Shown here: positions 10,678-22,155 of the stretch, piece by piece
Numbering within the stretch: position 1 is the stretch's first letter
Layout: each line of letters begins with the position of its first letter
Assembly (NCBI GenBank): GCA_018296165.2
Contig: JACKQL020000021.1
Location: 62,001 to 126,000 of the forward strand
Source of the DNA: Termitomyces sp. T153
Taxonomy: Eukaryota > Basidiomycota > Agaricomycetes > Agaricales > Lyophyllaceae
Reading direction: 5' to 3'
Length of the DNA stretch: 64,000 nt
Translations under genes and position numbers: made by a program
The notes under the pieces: model-generated
What the model was told of the DNA's origin: nothing
Database searches by the model: none
What the model saw: the letters and a program-made list of their open reading frames with translations, nothing else

Positions 10678-12869
10678 TGTAAGCTTGATGACAACTTATG
10701 ATGCTCATTGATGCAAGTCTCACCCTTGCATCACACAAGGCAACACATCAATGATTGTTGTGACACACTCACATGAGGGCCATCTCAAAAGATTTTCCTT
10801 CTCACTTTTGTTTGTTCATTTGAACTATTGACAAACAAAGGTGAGTATCATTAGACAATTACATATATATATTATTGTTCATTCTAACTATTGACAAATG
10901 AAGGAATTTTTATCCTGTCCATTGGGATCATAGTGAGGCTGTATACCAACAGCCTTTCAGTTAACAATTCAAAAGCCAGGTTCACAGAGCTTCTCAACAT
11001 TGCAGGTTCCTTTGTATTCCCCACCCTCTTCATGCAAACCCCCTTTACTCTCATCCACAAGATTGTCTCTCAAAATGTGATAAACCAAAACCATCAGAAT
11101 TGACCAATGCCTCATGCAGAGAGTACATGAACTGCTGGTATTTTCCTTCTGCCCTTATCAGCTACTCACACTACCTTTTCATCTAGGAGAATTCAATTTT
11201 CTTTTCATTGACAGAAGAAATGCTGGGATAGCTGTTAATGGCCTTGTTTGGAATTTAACCCACCATATTCCTATGTACTGTCAGATGGCTAACATTACCC
11301 TTGCAGACTAGCCTTGTCAAATTAATGGTTGCTGCTCTCCTCTGGACAGTTGAGGTCTGAATCACACTTTTTCATGCCTTTTAGGCTCAATTCCATCCAC
11401 ATGTGTGATTGCCCAGAAGCAAATTGCTAAGTTAAGTCTATTATTAAGACAGACCAATGCAAGCCACTTTCTCAAGGGCCATTGCTCCATATCACATGTG
11501 TTCACCTCATCCAAACACACATCCAAACACATCTGTTGATCTGGCAACCCAGTGAACAGACACACCTTATGCTCCATTTACTCAATGGGTTTCCAGTTGC
11601 TCAAGGATATCAGAACCTGGGTGACAAATCAGGCTGGTAATGCCACTCTGATTGTAAGCTATGTACCACTTGACTTAAAAACTGGAAAATCCTTAAGGAA
11701 GCTTGTGTTAACATCTAAATAGGTTATTTATTTGCTGGGCAAACAGATGTGCTGCTTCCAAACTGTCTAAGGTGCATGGTGGTGGAAACTCAGATTGAAA
11801 CCTTGACTTAACAGCAACCTTCCACCTACTGCAGAGGCCATTGATTCATGTCACTTGGGAACTGACAGGTTCATGGTTCCCCATCTGCCGACATTTTGGA
11901 TGAAAAATTGGTTATGGCAGCAGTAAGGGGTCAGAAAACAGTATCCCTAAAGCTAAGTGGTCCAAATATCTCCATATTACATGGGGAACCAATGGGCCTC
12001 ATTTCCAGCTTGATCATATCTCAGCCAGCCTGTCTGGAAGCAATGATATACTCTGGCCACTTGAATTATGTAAGACTGATCAAAGACCATCACACTAAAA
12101 TGGATGTGGAACCTAAGCTTCAACACATGGATGCTTGCTCCTATTACTGCTGGCTTCTCTTCCTGCTTGATTGTCATCCCAGGCCTATCTAATACACCAA
12201 AGGGCATACAGTTGGAAGCTCTATATCCTCCATTCTCAATAACTCTGCCAATTGTCATGCTGTCCAAGCCCAAACAGACCCAAATACTCCATACACACCC
12301 ATCCCCACCTTTTTCATGGATACATCCACACTCTACTCATCCCATGATAGCTGGATCAAGTGCAACATGCACAACTTCATTGACCAAACTTATTCACAAC
12401 ATATCACCACCTACTTCCTGTAAGGGGATGACCCCTTTATGGGTAACTCTGACTCTATCTGGCCTTAGTCACAGGTATAGCATCATCTCTAGCATATCTG
12501 ACTGACTGGCTGCCAAGCCCCTGCACCCTCCAGACAGTATTAGTCAGCCCTTCATAGTCATCGGACTCTATTTCTCCTTTCGACATATTGATAGTCATTA
12601 CTGCTTAGCATACCCAGGCTGCTTACTACATATAGCATTAGTCATAGCATAGCCACAGATGTAGTATATAAGCCAGTCACAAGGATAGAATATCCTTTGA
12701 CTGATCAATAGCAGCATTCCTCAGGTCTATCCAGTGAATCAACTGTGAGAGCCCCAGCATCATTACCTTAGCTTGGCTTGCTGCACTTGCCCCTTGTCTG
12801 CTTCTTAGCTGCTTCCTGCTTCTTTGACACTCACTTGTCACTTGTGCTTGCTTGCTCTAGCTGGGTTTA
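10678..12869. other. CpG-poor repeat debris, no intact gene
   Basis: Starts with the putative 3' LTR of the decayed gypsy pol. A strong hairpin lies at 10801-10845: CTCACTTTTGTTTG, a 17-nt loop, CAAACAAAGGTGAG (13 of 14 Watson-Crick pairs plus one G-T). A related half-copy (GTTCATTCTAACTATTGACAAA) follows at about 10878-10899. From 11100 to 12860 several frames of 65-133 codons exist but show no motif; they may be upstream parts of the LINE-like remnant that follows. Confidence 0.45.
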
Positions 12870-13520
12870 TCCACAATCATGCTTGTCCCCTCACACCTCC
12901 TACCAAACACTCATCTGGTCTACATCTTTGTCAACTGGTATATGACTGAGTGCCTCCACTGGAATACCCCTACCTACATCCTACATCATGTTATTTGGCT
13001 GTGGTACAACTCTATGCTTGAGCTGGCCAACTCCCCACCATGGATTGCCAGCACTCAAGAGGAAAGATTGATTCCTGCTTTTGTCAATTCAGCTGTGCAT
13101 CAACCCCCAAGGATGATCACCATATCTTTGTCAAATGTCCATGCTTTGCTGATATGAGGAGAGAAGCATCTTTGAATGTGGCTTGCTTCACAAAGGATTG
13201 GTGCTCTTACTTGGTGGAGAAGGGGCTGATGCATGTTGTAGTGGCTCAGAGACTAATAAATACAGCTGAATATCTCTTCTCTGATGAAGGTTCCTCTTGG
13301 CCACTACACTTTTTGGCCTATTATTTAGCTTGAGTACCAGATGTACTACACATTATCAAAGAGTCAGATGCCCACTTGGCCTACTACCCAACCCTTACTC
13401 ACAGATGACAGGCTTCATACTTCACATCAATCTGGCATATATCCACAATTTGCCTGGCAGGGCATATTTGGGGACAAGTTCAGCACTTGGCTGCTTGCAA
13501 ATATGATCCTTAGTTGTCTT
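12870..13520 (+). pseudogene. LINE-like ORF2 C-terminal remnant
   Basis: One frame from 13040, continued through two stops, reads DDHHIFVKCPCFADMR, AEYLFSDEGSSWPLHFLAYYL and then ICLAGHIWGQVQ. This order (His/Cys knuckle-like segment, WPL..YYL, RLAGRIWG-like end) is what I recall from the C-terminal end of non-LTR retrotransposon proteins in Agaricomycetes. It is CpG-poor and frame-broken. No reverse transcriptase motif is readable upstream, so the class is an inference from the tail alone. Confidence 0.4.
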
Positions 13521-14560
13521 GTTCACTCATCTTCACTTTTGCTCATACATATTGCAAATCCCTGTGTATTTCTCTGGCAGTGGTGGAAAACTTTTCCCCA
13601 CAGGGGTTTTGATGCTACCCCACTTGCACTTTGCATAGTTGGTCTTAACTTTTATCCCACCTATCTTTACTAGGTCTACCAAAGCTTTCCCTTATGAATT
13701 GTAATTAGCTACTACATAGCAGGGGTAGATGACTGAAATTGTAACATTGTAACACTGGTGGGTACAGTGGATTTGTCCCTAGGAGCAGGTCTTGCTGGAT
13801 ATGGTGGAGTCATCAGCACTAGCACTGGGATTGCTGGAGGCAAGTTTGTCAATGCAAGTGGCCCTACTGGAAATGGCAGAGTCTCTGGTCTGGTCCCAGT
13901 TCTGGGCTCAATGGGTACAGTGGATTTGCTAACAGGACTGGCTTCATCAATATTGCTGTCATCCTTGTTTGGCTCTTCTGCCTCAGCAATGGGTGCAAAA
14001 GTAGTGGCCTGGGTGAGTAGAAAGGTGCTGGGGCTGGATACTTATTGAATGGTAGGGGAGATATATGAAGCTGGTTTTGAATGCTGTTTACCATGCCCCA
14101 GACAGCAAGAATGTCAACTTTGTTCTGCATCAGATGCCCAGCATAAGCTTCAACAGCTTGATTTGTCCTGTTGAGGGCAGATCTTATTCCCAAAATGTTT
14201 GCATCCATGATATCCATGTGCTCATTGAGTGTTCTGAGCATTGTGTTGTATTGCCAAAGCATCTTCTCCATCTTGGTAAACCTTGTCTCCTCAACTACAA
14301 CACTCCATCTTGTTTCATCAACTCCTCCTCAGCTGCCACAACATCAATCTGACAGCACACAGCTGCTACCACATGCACAAGCAGTGTGTCAGTCCCACAG
14401 AGCTGTGGCAAAAATGCATTAGCTGGACTGTAGACCTGACTATATACATCACCAATCATTTTGTTAACATGTGCCTCCACCTATGGAAGCAAACACGGTT
14501 CCTATGTGGGGAAAACAGAGGCAAAAAGAAATGCAAAAAACAGCCACGTGCACAGTGCAA
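13521..14560. other. CpG-poor sequence with unassigned minus-strand frame
   Basis: The longest clean frame is 14271-13864 on the minus strand (135 codons). It has an amphipathic, helix-prone first half (NEHMDIMDANILGIRS, AVEAYAGHLMQNKVDI) and a Pro/Leu-rich second half. It recalls the N-terminal part of some gypsy gag proteins but has no defining motif, so I leave it unassigned. The rest shows nothing. Confidence 0.35.
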
Positions 14561-15491
14561 TACAGCGAGCGATGAGGAACAATTAAGCCCATTTACATTG
14601 TAGATATACACGACACCATTGGAGGGGCTCCCCCCTAGTGAAACTATTTGTACGTCGCCCCGCCAACAGCGGGCATATTCACTATGTCCTTCACGGACAC
14701 GTATACAACGAATTTAGCACAAAATGCGCTGTGTGAAGTTCCAAAAAAAAGTGGAAGCCCACACACCCGTGGGCACACTTAAAATTGGTTCACGCACGCA
14801 AGAACTGACACAGCATGTCTATTCCAGAGAGTCTATCCGAGTACAAGCAGTAGTAGCAGTACGATGGTAAGAGCTATCTAATACGAAGTCCGATCCGTGA
14901 TGTAGGAACATCAATGATGTAAGCCATGCTTACATAGTGCCAATTCAGGCACAATATCCTCAACCCAGAAAGAAACGATGCAAATTATTGATGCTCAACA
15001 ACTCTTCATCCCATTTTGCTTCCTTTGAACTGAATTAATAGAAACTGGCCCCTATCACTGCTCATTCTATTTAGCTGGCATGATTGCTCAGCTTGCATCT
15101 CCCTAGCTTCTATGTGATGATGGCTAGCTGGGCCATCAGAAGATCAATGGCCAACAGTGTTGTGCACTTATTTCTTCTTCCAAGTAGAGGAGGGAACATT
15201 TGGAGGACTGAAGTCAAGATCCTCAGGGCACAGAGCAGGGGTTTCCTGTGCGAGGATAGAAAGTGCAAGGACAAGAAACCAAGTCTCCTTCAAATGCACA
15301 GGTGTGAAAAGTAGAATTGTCCATAAATAGAAAGGCATGACAGCTCTATCTCTACGTAGCCTGAGTTGCCAAAATCCCAAATAAACAACAAATAGAAGAT
15401 CACCTGTTATCTATTCCCATAGGATCTCGCGAGGGTTCCCATGTATAAAGGCATGTAATAATTCAATCTCCGACCTGTATAGTCCTTTGAT
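14561..15491. other. Intergenic region upstream of aminotransferase, with short GC hairpins
   Basis: CpG content returns to normal near 14570. Between about 14620 and 14790 several short inverted repeats follow each other: GCCCCGC/GCGGGC near 14657, GTCC/GGAC near 14689 and GCCCAC/GTGGGC near 14757-14775. The remainder to 15491 shows no gene; it includes the promoter side of the aminotransferase (ATG at 15492). No TATA box stands out. Confidence 0.45.
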
Positions 15492-17184
15492 ATGGCCTCG
15501 TCCGGTGTGTATGGACGCGATATGCTCGCTCTATTTGAGCTAGATCCCGACTTTCTCCACTTAAATCACGGTAACTATACAATTTTTACATGCCTTTGTG
15601 ATGAGCGACGGCTGAACAATTCCTCAGGATCTTTTGGTGCTCTTCCAAACGTTGTTCGCGAGGCCTACAACGCTATATCCCAAGAAGTTGAAAGAAATCC
15701 GGATTTGTTCATTCGCAGGTGTTTAGGTCAAAGAATGCGTGAGGTTCGTCGACGCCTGGCGGCACATCTTAAGGCTCATGAAGACGAATGTGTCCTCATT
15801 CCTAACGTTACACATGGCATAAACCTCATTTTGCGTTCTCTCCCGTGGTCTTCGGGACAAGACGTGCTTATTTACAGTGGGTGAATTTCATGCAGCGATC
15901 CATATAGCGATTTATATTATTTTTCAGCATCGACGGCATTCTCCCAAATCAAGCGCAATGTTTTTGTGGCTGGCGGCTTACCGACTAGTCCCATCTTATC
16001 TGAGTTTTCACTGGACTTTCCACAAACACACATGTCAATCCTCAGTCAATTTAGTCGTCATATTCGTGCCGTCAAAGGAAAAGCTGCATCCAAGACAATT
16101 AGAATCGCTGCTTTGTTCGACTCAATTGTTTCTACACCAGGAGTGACGATGCCCTGGCAAGGGATGGTTAAAATTTGCCACGCCGAAGGTATAACCAGTA
16201 TTGTAGATGCTGCTCATTCCCTTGGCCAGGAGCCGATCAATCTTTCTGAGACACAGCCTGATTTTTGGATTGGGGTGAGATGTTCATTCCTTCGTGGTAC
16301 TCTGCAATCAGTTGGCTCATTCATTTCAGAACTGTAGTAAGTGGCTTTATGCCAAAAGGGGCTCCGCGGTTCTCTATGTTGCTCAAAGGTGTGTGTGTCT
16401 CCACTGATGAGGGCTAAAACCTGGACTTAGTCAGGAACTAGAAATCAATACCTGATTCCTAACAATATTCCTGCTGGCCTTGGCTGGTTTGAGCCAGTAG
16501 CAGACACTCAAACCATGTCCCTATTTGCTGGACAATTTTACTGTATGAGCACGATTTCTGAACCTGGAGACTAGTTTAGTCATGGAATCTAGGGAATGGC
16601 TCCACAGATGTTGCACTTCCTCTCACCTTAGTAGCAGGTAAGCCTCCTCGTCTGCCAAACTATCTTGGACTTCGATCATATCTTAGCGCTTGATTTTCGT
16701 TTGAAGATTGGGGGTGAGAAGAGAATTATTGACTATTGTCACGCCTTGGCTATCCAGGGGGGGAAGTGTGTTGCTGAGATTCTTGGTACAAAAGTGATGG
16801 ATATGCCGGAAGCTCCGGGAGAACTCGTTGGAACGATGGTATACCTTATTGTTGACCTTATGTGAGCTATTCAAGACACATGACTAGGTCAATGTTCTCC
16901 TTCCGCTCCCGGAAACTATTAGGCCATCTCCTGATGTTTTGCGGGCTTTTGACCAAAAATTATTCAGCGACAGGAGGGCCTACGCGGTTATTTACTATCA
17001 CAACAATTGTTGGTGGGTAAGAATCAGTGCGCAGGTTTATAATCAGGTATGCTTGTCCTTCTTTTCCCAGGTATAATTTGTTTCCGATTGTCATCACTAT
17101 TGCTCTAAGCTTTCGGATTTTGAAGAGTTTGGAAAATTGATGCTTATTATCTGTGAGGAGATGAAGAGGGAATTTACTGATTAG
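15492..17184 (+). pseudogene. Class V PLP-dependent aminotransferase, middle disrupted
   Basis: Member of the isopenicillin-N-epimerase/cysteine-desulfurase-like fold type I family; substrate unknown. Readable exons: 15492-15570, 15628-15876, 15928-16274, 16330-16389, about 16662-16838, 16888-17046 and 17110-17184. Motifs in order are FLHLNHGSFGALP at the N-terminus, VLIPNVTHGINLI, IAALFDSIVSTPG, ITSIVDAAHSLGQ (PLP-binding Asp), and NCSKWLYAKRG with the Schiff-base Lys (relatives have NCHKW). Then about 250-270 bp (16390-16660) break the frame. It lacks CpG and cannot be spliced into the expected ~50-residue segment (FVEQFEW-type motif). The C-terminal part resumes with ALDFRLKIGGEK, YCHALAIQGGK, NVLLPLPE and LSDFEEFGK before TAG. 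Either an insertion plus deletion has killed the gene or I misread one region; the flanking exons look well preserved, so the damage would be recent. Confidence 0.72.
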
Positions 17185-18353
17185 CTCGCGCTGACTATTG
17201 TGAAACGCGTGCACTATCATGTCAGTGCCTCTGCAGTAGATATCTCAGCCGTTTTAGTGCTCCTGTATTTCATACGGATGATATACCAACAACCAATTTC
17301 CTATTCCAGATTGCAAATTTGAAATGTCGGTGAGTTTTTGTGTCGACTGGTCATTTGATGAATCGGGTAATATGGGGGTTGCCCGAGGTCAATTCGGGCA
17401 TCAAATCACCGTTCGTTACTTCATTTCCCTGTCACATTATCACAACTCTTTGTCCGCTGTTCAATTTACCTATATACCCGCGAGCAGCGTTAGAGGTGAC
17501 TTTGTCGTCCGACACTGCGCTCGCAGGTAGCCTCTCTTTGATTTATAGTTCTCGCCGTTCACACTGCACTCAACTGAGCACAGAACCAAAGCCAATTATA
17601 TAATATCCTTGAGTATGGATCATTGATCACTAGAGCCATATATTGGTATGTCAATACATTTCTTTATATCTATGTCTACTGATACTACATTGAAGGCCAC
17701 TGGGTGTTTTACATGAACAAATCTGATTATTCTGAACATGGTTGCACATACTCAGCAATGAGAATTTGGGAGAAAGCTCATATCTCTAAGGTGGTTCTGC
17801 ATTGAACAGTTTGACATATCAAGAAGTACTGTCTGAAATGAATTTGATATAAAGACTCATCTACCTATACCATGGCCATGTTGGCAAATCAAGTTCAACA
17901 TATACACATCTCTTTTCCCATGTATCAGTCTTCAAGATACTTGTAAGTTCACTTTGAGGAAACACATCTGGTTTGCATGCATTCAAATCAAATATAAGAT
18001 CATCTATCTCTTACACTTTCCAGGCTGACATTTCCTCTGTCTACAGAAGTGAAGGACTTGCTCAGTCACTTTTGTTGTCCATCTGAGTTTATCCTCCTAC
18101 CATCATTTGTATGAGATGGTTATGATCATATCATATCCACAGCTGTTAGAATTCCATACCATACCCACAGGTCCATTTCTATGGGATTGATTGTTGAGTC
18201 CACCCTGTATTATCATCTTTCCACAAACCTCCTGGACCCAAAACAACTTGTAAGATTAACAATATTGTTCTAGTTATTCAACCAGCCAGTAGATGGCAAT
18301 TTCCTGCCATCAGATTGCCCTTTTCAGGGCAGGCATTACAAGTGCACATTCCT
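17185..18353. other. Intergenic, no gene recognised
   Basis: 17185-17600 still has normal CpG and is probably the 3' flank of the aminotransferase; short frames there carry no motif. From about 17600 the sequence becomes AT-rich and CpG-poor repeat-like material with nothing recognisable. Confidence 0.4.
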
Positions 18354-18727
18354 TATGCAATGGATTGGCCATGAACAAAGATCTAGCTATCAACAGATTC
18401 ATGCCATAATTATTGCAATGGACCCAGTATAATTGCAATAGATTTGGAAATACATATTGCAATGGATCTGGCCATACACATTGCAATGGATATAGCCATA
18501 CATTTTACAGTGGACCCCACATTATTGCAAAATTCTTAGGATCATGTCAATGGATCTGTCATCATTGCACCAGATCTGGAATTGTTGAAATGGATCTATG
18601 TTTTTGCAATGAATCTGGCTTCATCACAGTGAATCTGGTGTTATTGCAACAGATGTGATGCTATTGCAATGGACTGGGTATAATTATCATAGATCTGGCC
18701 ATACATATCACAATGGATCTACCCATA
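18354..18727 (+). repeat. Degenerate minisatellite, ~26-30 bp units
   Basis: At least ten imperfect units share the words TTGCAATGGATCTGG and CCATACA in head-to-tail order. Units differ in length and by many substitutions, so the array is old. It contains no useful frame and ends at the 57-bp repeats. Confidence 0.75.
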
Positions 18728-18892
18728 CAATGCTGAGACCAAGACCTAACCTCACTTTGTTTGGTTAGGTCTTCAATATGAACTCAATGCTGGGACCCAG
18801 ACCCAACCTCACTTTGTTTTGTTAGGTCTTCAATATTAACTCAATGCTGAGACCCAGACCCAACTTCACTTCATTTGGTTAGGTCCTTGAAT
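18728..18892 (-). repeat. 57-bp tandem repeats (about three units), Helitron-associated
   Basis: Three near-copies of a unit containing CAATGCTGAGACC, CAACCTCACTTTG and GGTTAGGTCTTCAATA. The same unit occurs twice at 32489-32602 beside the second Helitron helicase remnant, and once, shortened and reversed, at 3427-3458 beside the first. At all three places it lies near the word TCTCTTACCATTC or its complement. So it behaves as a subterminal repeat of this Helitron family, with variable copy number, and this block is likely a third Helitron 3' end. Confidence 0.6.
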
Positions 18893-19252
18893 TTCATCAA
18901 TTCATGTTTCACCAAGACCCAGACCTATCCTGAGCTTGTCTACTTGGGACTTTGATTTTTCTTTGTAAGAGTTCCACAATAAAATAATCAAGATTGTCAG
19001 AGAAATGGAGCTCTTCCACTTATTCTCTCTTACCATTCCAACCTATGTCTTTGTTTTTTTCAATCAATGTACTTATAATCCTGTCATTGTTCATGTCAGG
19101 AGACATAAGTCTTTACTATCTCATCTTTGAACTTCATTCTTCCAGGAAGTAACATGAAAAGTGGTGATCAGGCTCTAATCATCCCTGATATTGTAAACTC
19201 AATGCTAAAGTCCAGACCAAATCTCACTTCATTTGGTTAGGTCTTTCATATC
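18893..19252. repeat. Helitron end remnant and dispersed repeat X, copy 2 (left part)
   Basis: CpG-poor. About 19020-19060 resembles the segment next to the helicase remnants. From 19068 the sequence matches repeat X at 3507 onward, and a further single 57-bp-like unit is at about 19195-19250. The match is interrupted at 19257 by the gypsy insertion and resumes at 30067. Confidence 0.55.
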
Positions 19253-19257
19253 ATAAC
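19253..19257. repeat. Target site duplication ATAAC (left)
   Basis: Identical to 30067-30071 directly outside the other LTR. Five base pairs is the usual duplication for Ty3/gypsy integrases. Confidence 0.95.
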
Positions 19258-20245
19258 TGTCAGGTTCCGCTGACGACGGTGGCTCAGTACACTGGCGAGT
19301 CCTTACTAGGCGGACGCGATGTCCTGCGTTTATAACCAGGCGCCCGGGGTTGGAGCGGAGGTGGGGAAGGCTTGCGAGGGGCCCCTAGGGATAGCGGCCC
19401 GAGTAGGTCCGGAGTGATTCAGAGGGGTCTAAGACCGGAGGTACTGGTCGTTGACCCGGGGTGGGTGTCGGAGCTCGTTAGCGGACGCACGAGGGGATTG
19501 CGGGGTAGGCGGAGGCTTCTCGGCTGTCGGGGGGGGCGGGGTCGGTTGGATAGGGGATTACCGGGGCTTGATGGGTTCCGGGGTGAGCGGGTAGTGAGGC
19601 CCGGGGTTGTCGTTAGGAATGTTCAGGTCGTGGCGCGTGCGCGGAGTTCGTACTGATGTAGGGAGCAAGGGAACTTCAGGGGAACAAAGGAAATATGTAC
19701 AGTCGAGACGAGACGGAGACGAGACGAGACTGAGAAAGATAGATTCGAAACCTAGGAACAGAAATACAAACGAGACGAGAGACGAAACATAGGAAACCGG
19801 TAAAATGTAATATCAAGACTAGGGTCCGAGGAGTCATTCTATGACTTATATACCAACTACTGGGTGCCTCCAAGGGCGGCGGATGTGATGGCGGGGGTCG
19901 ACGGGGCTGTGCTGAGTCGACGGGTGTCGGGTACAACCCAAGTTCGGGCCGCGGCGGTATTCTGATGGGATCAGTTGGGGGCGCGGCCGCTCCGGGGCGT
20001 CGTGGCACTCCGGGATGGGTCGGGTGAACTAGGGTAGGGGGTCGGGGACGTATGACGTGTCCAGGAACGGTGGGGGAAGGTTTCAAGGGGGTGTTGATGG
20101 CCACGGATAGGGAGTTGCCGTCGGGGTTTGCCGGAGAAGCGTCGGAGTTGCCCCGTGTGGGCGTCGAAAGTGTGGGCGGGGTTCCGGGGAGTTATCGGGA
20201 GGGGTTGGGGGCTGTGTCTAGGGATCTAGGGAGCGGGTCGTGACA
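19258..20245 (-). repeat. 3' LTR of the young gypsy element
   Basis: 988 bp, starting TGTCAGG and ending GTCGTGACA. Contains a purine-rich GAGAC microsatellite-like stretch near 19703-19730, the self-primer sequence, and a TATA site read on the minus strand. It matches 29080-30066 almost completely. Confidence 0.97.
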
Positions 20246-20258
20246 TCACCCCCCCTTC
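20246..20258 (-). other. Polypurine tract
   Basis: On the minus strand GAAGGGGGGGTGA directly precedes the 3' LTR (TGTCACGAC). This is the position and composition expected for the plus-strand primer of reverse transcription. Confidence 0.8.
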
Positions 20259-20459
20259 AGCGTCGAGACCCTCGAGACGTGGGGAGCGAGTCGGGCATCG
20301 GTAGGGCGTGGGAATCGAAGTTGATCAATATTGATCAAACCGCAGCGAGCGGCGGCGGCGTGGGGAAGGAAGTCGAGGTGCGGCCGCCGTTCGTCAGGGG
20401 CCCCTTCTTGATTCATTAAAAAGGGGTGGACGCACCCAGGAGCCCGCCAGCTTGTTGCG

Positions 20460-22155
20460 ATGTCTTCTTCAGCTTATTCTCCCACAGCATCTAGGTCGCC
20501 GTCCCCACCTTCCCAGCCGTCGTCCTCCGAAGATTCAGAGGGTCGCCGAGATCGCCGTCGGGTCGAGGCGATGTACCGTAGTCGTGAGTGCGGCCCGTTC
20601 TATGTATCCCAGAACACTGATTGTCCCCTCGCAGAGTTGTCCGCGGCCGTGGCTGGTCCCTCAGGGCCACCGTCTGGTGCGGATGCGACGCAGCCCCCGG
20701 CGGGCGTGGTTACTTCTACGCGTTCCAAGCCTGGCATTCGCCTGGGGGTGGTTCGACTTGTTCCAGAGGGTTCGAGGGTGGTGCAGGCGGAGGTGACGCC
20801 GGAGCAGTTTGCCGAGGCGGTGGGTCGGGCGAGGGGTCCCCCCACCCTCGAGTGGTGTCAGTCGGCGGCCCCGGTGAGTGGCCACTTAGTTTCGTGTTTC
20901 CCGGACCAACATGCCCTTGCAGTGCGCGTCTTGTACCCGACGGGGGGAGCAGTGTGAGTTTGAGGAACCGGCATCGGGGGTGCGGCGGGACACGTCGGTG
21001 TGCCTCCCGTGCCGTTCGCGGCACGAGAAGTGTTCCGTCACCCTGAGTTGGCGGGCCGTTTGCGTCGCGGCGGAGCAAGGGTGGGATCAGGGTTGGGTCG
21101 CAGCACAGCTGGAGGAGGGACGGAAGGGCAGGGTGTCGGGGAGGGGCTCCGGGGCTGGGGAGGGGGAACGGGTTAGCGCGTCTGTCATGAAGGTGGGCCC
21201 TCCGCGGGGTGGGCGGAAGGAGGGGGCCCCTGCCAGGCAGGAGAAGGGGAAACGGAGGGCGTCCCCTTCACCCGAGGCGGGTCCCAGTAAGCGGGCGCGG
21301 GGCGAGCAGGTAATGGGGGGCCCCCCCGGTTCCGCGGTGTATTCCCCTACGTCCGGAGTCCCCGTTGAGCAGTCCGCGGACGGGTCGTGGTCGGTTGCGG
21401 AGGCCTATCTGCGGCGTCGGGTAGAGGGCTTGGAACGGTTGTTGGTCGCACGCGAGGGGGAGATTCAGGGGGTACGGGAGGAGAGGGACGGGGCTCGACG
21501 GGAGTTAGACGGGGTTCGGAGGGAACGGGACCTGGCGCGGAAGGACAAGGACGTCGCCGTCGGGACTGCTACGGAGCGATTATCGCGTCTGCAGGAGTTG
21601 GAGGTGCGGACGGTGCATTTGCAGGCGCGGGCGGAAGCGGCGGAAGTGGCGGCGCAGCAGGCAGGGGGCCCAGGGGCGCGGGAGACTCGGCAGGATTCTG
21701 GCGCTGGGGAAGTCCGGGCGGCGGCGGAGAGGGCGCGACGGCGGGAGGAGTGGCTCGCCAACGAGGCGGCCTCGGGCCGGCGAGGAGTGCTTCGTGAGTG
21801 GTTGTCCCGCCTTCTTTTCCCTAGCGTTGACTCGGGTTCCACAGACTGGGCCCGGGAGCATCGCATCCTTCTCGACGGGGCGTCGGCAGCGCTGGGGTCC
21901 ATCCACGATGGGTTGGCGAGGATGCCCGGGGACCTTCCGCCGGAGTTGGGCCAAGGGGTAACGCAGATGGGGCGTCTGTTGGCAGGGCATCGGCGGAGGG
22001 CGACGGCAGACCCCGGGGCGTGGTGGGAGATAGCGACGGACGTGGGGGAACCGCTCCCCGGGCAACCCGAGGTTCTGGCGGCGGTAGTGGCACAGTTGGA
22101 GGTGGTCATGGTGGGAAGGGTAGCGGGGTTAGGGTCGGAGGAGGAGGGAGAGTGA
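20460..22155 (+). CDS. Antisense accessory gene: zinc-cluster/coiled-coil protein
   Basis: Lies inside the retrotransposon but on the strand opposite gag-pol. Exon 1 is 20460-20873, the intron 20874-20922 (GTGAGT...GCAG, 49 nt, phase 0), exon 2 20923-22155; together 548 residues. Residues ~1-138 are Ser/Pro-rich and disordered-looking. Exon 2 opens with six Cys spaced C-x2-C-x6-C-x15-C-x2-C-x6-C, close to the fungal Zn(II)2Cys6 pattern but with a slightly long loop. A Gly/Arg/Lys-rich basic stretch follows, then a coiled coil of about 90 residues (LERLLVAREGEIQGVREERD and on), then a Leu-rich C-terminal part. CpG and GC content match gag and pol, so it has travelled with the element. The role is unknown; DNA or RNA binding or control of the element is a guess. 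Its own promoter must lie in the 3' LTR or in 20246-20459. Confidence 0.75.

Noticed and set aside
18354..18892. CRISPR-like array
   Set aside because: Units are degenerate and abut each other without unique spacers of constant size, in a fungal genome; they are minisatellite and subterminal repeats.
19703..19730. GAGAC runs in the LTR as a regulatory repeat
   Set aside because: Short purine-rich microsatellite-like stretch; nothing beyond composition supports a function.
21465..22109. Minus-strand frames across the antisense accessory gene
   Set aside because: Arg/Pro/Ser-rich shadow translations of the coiled-coil gene without family signatures.
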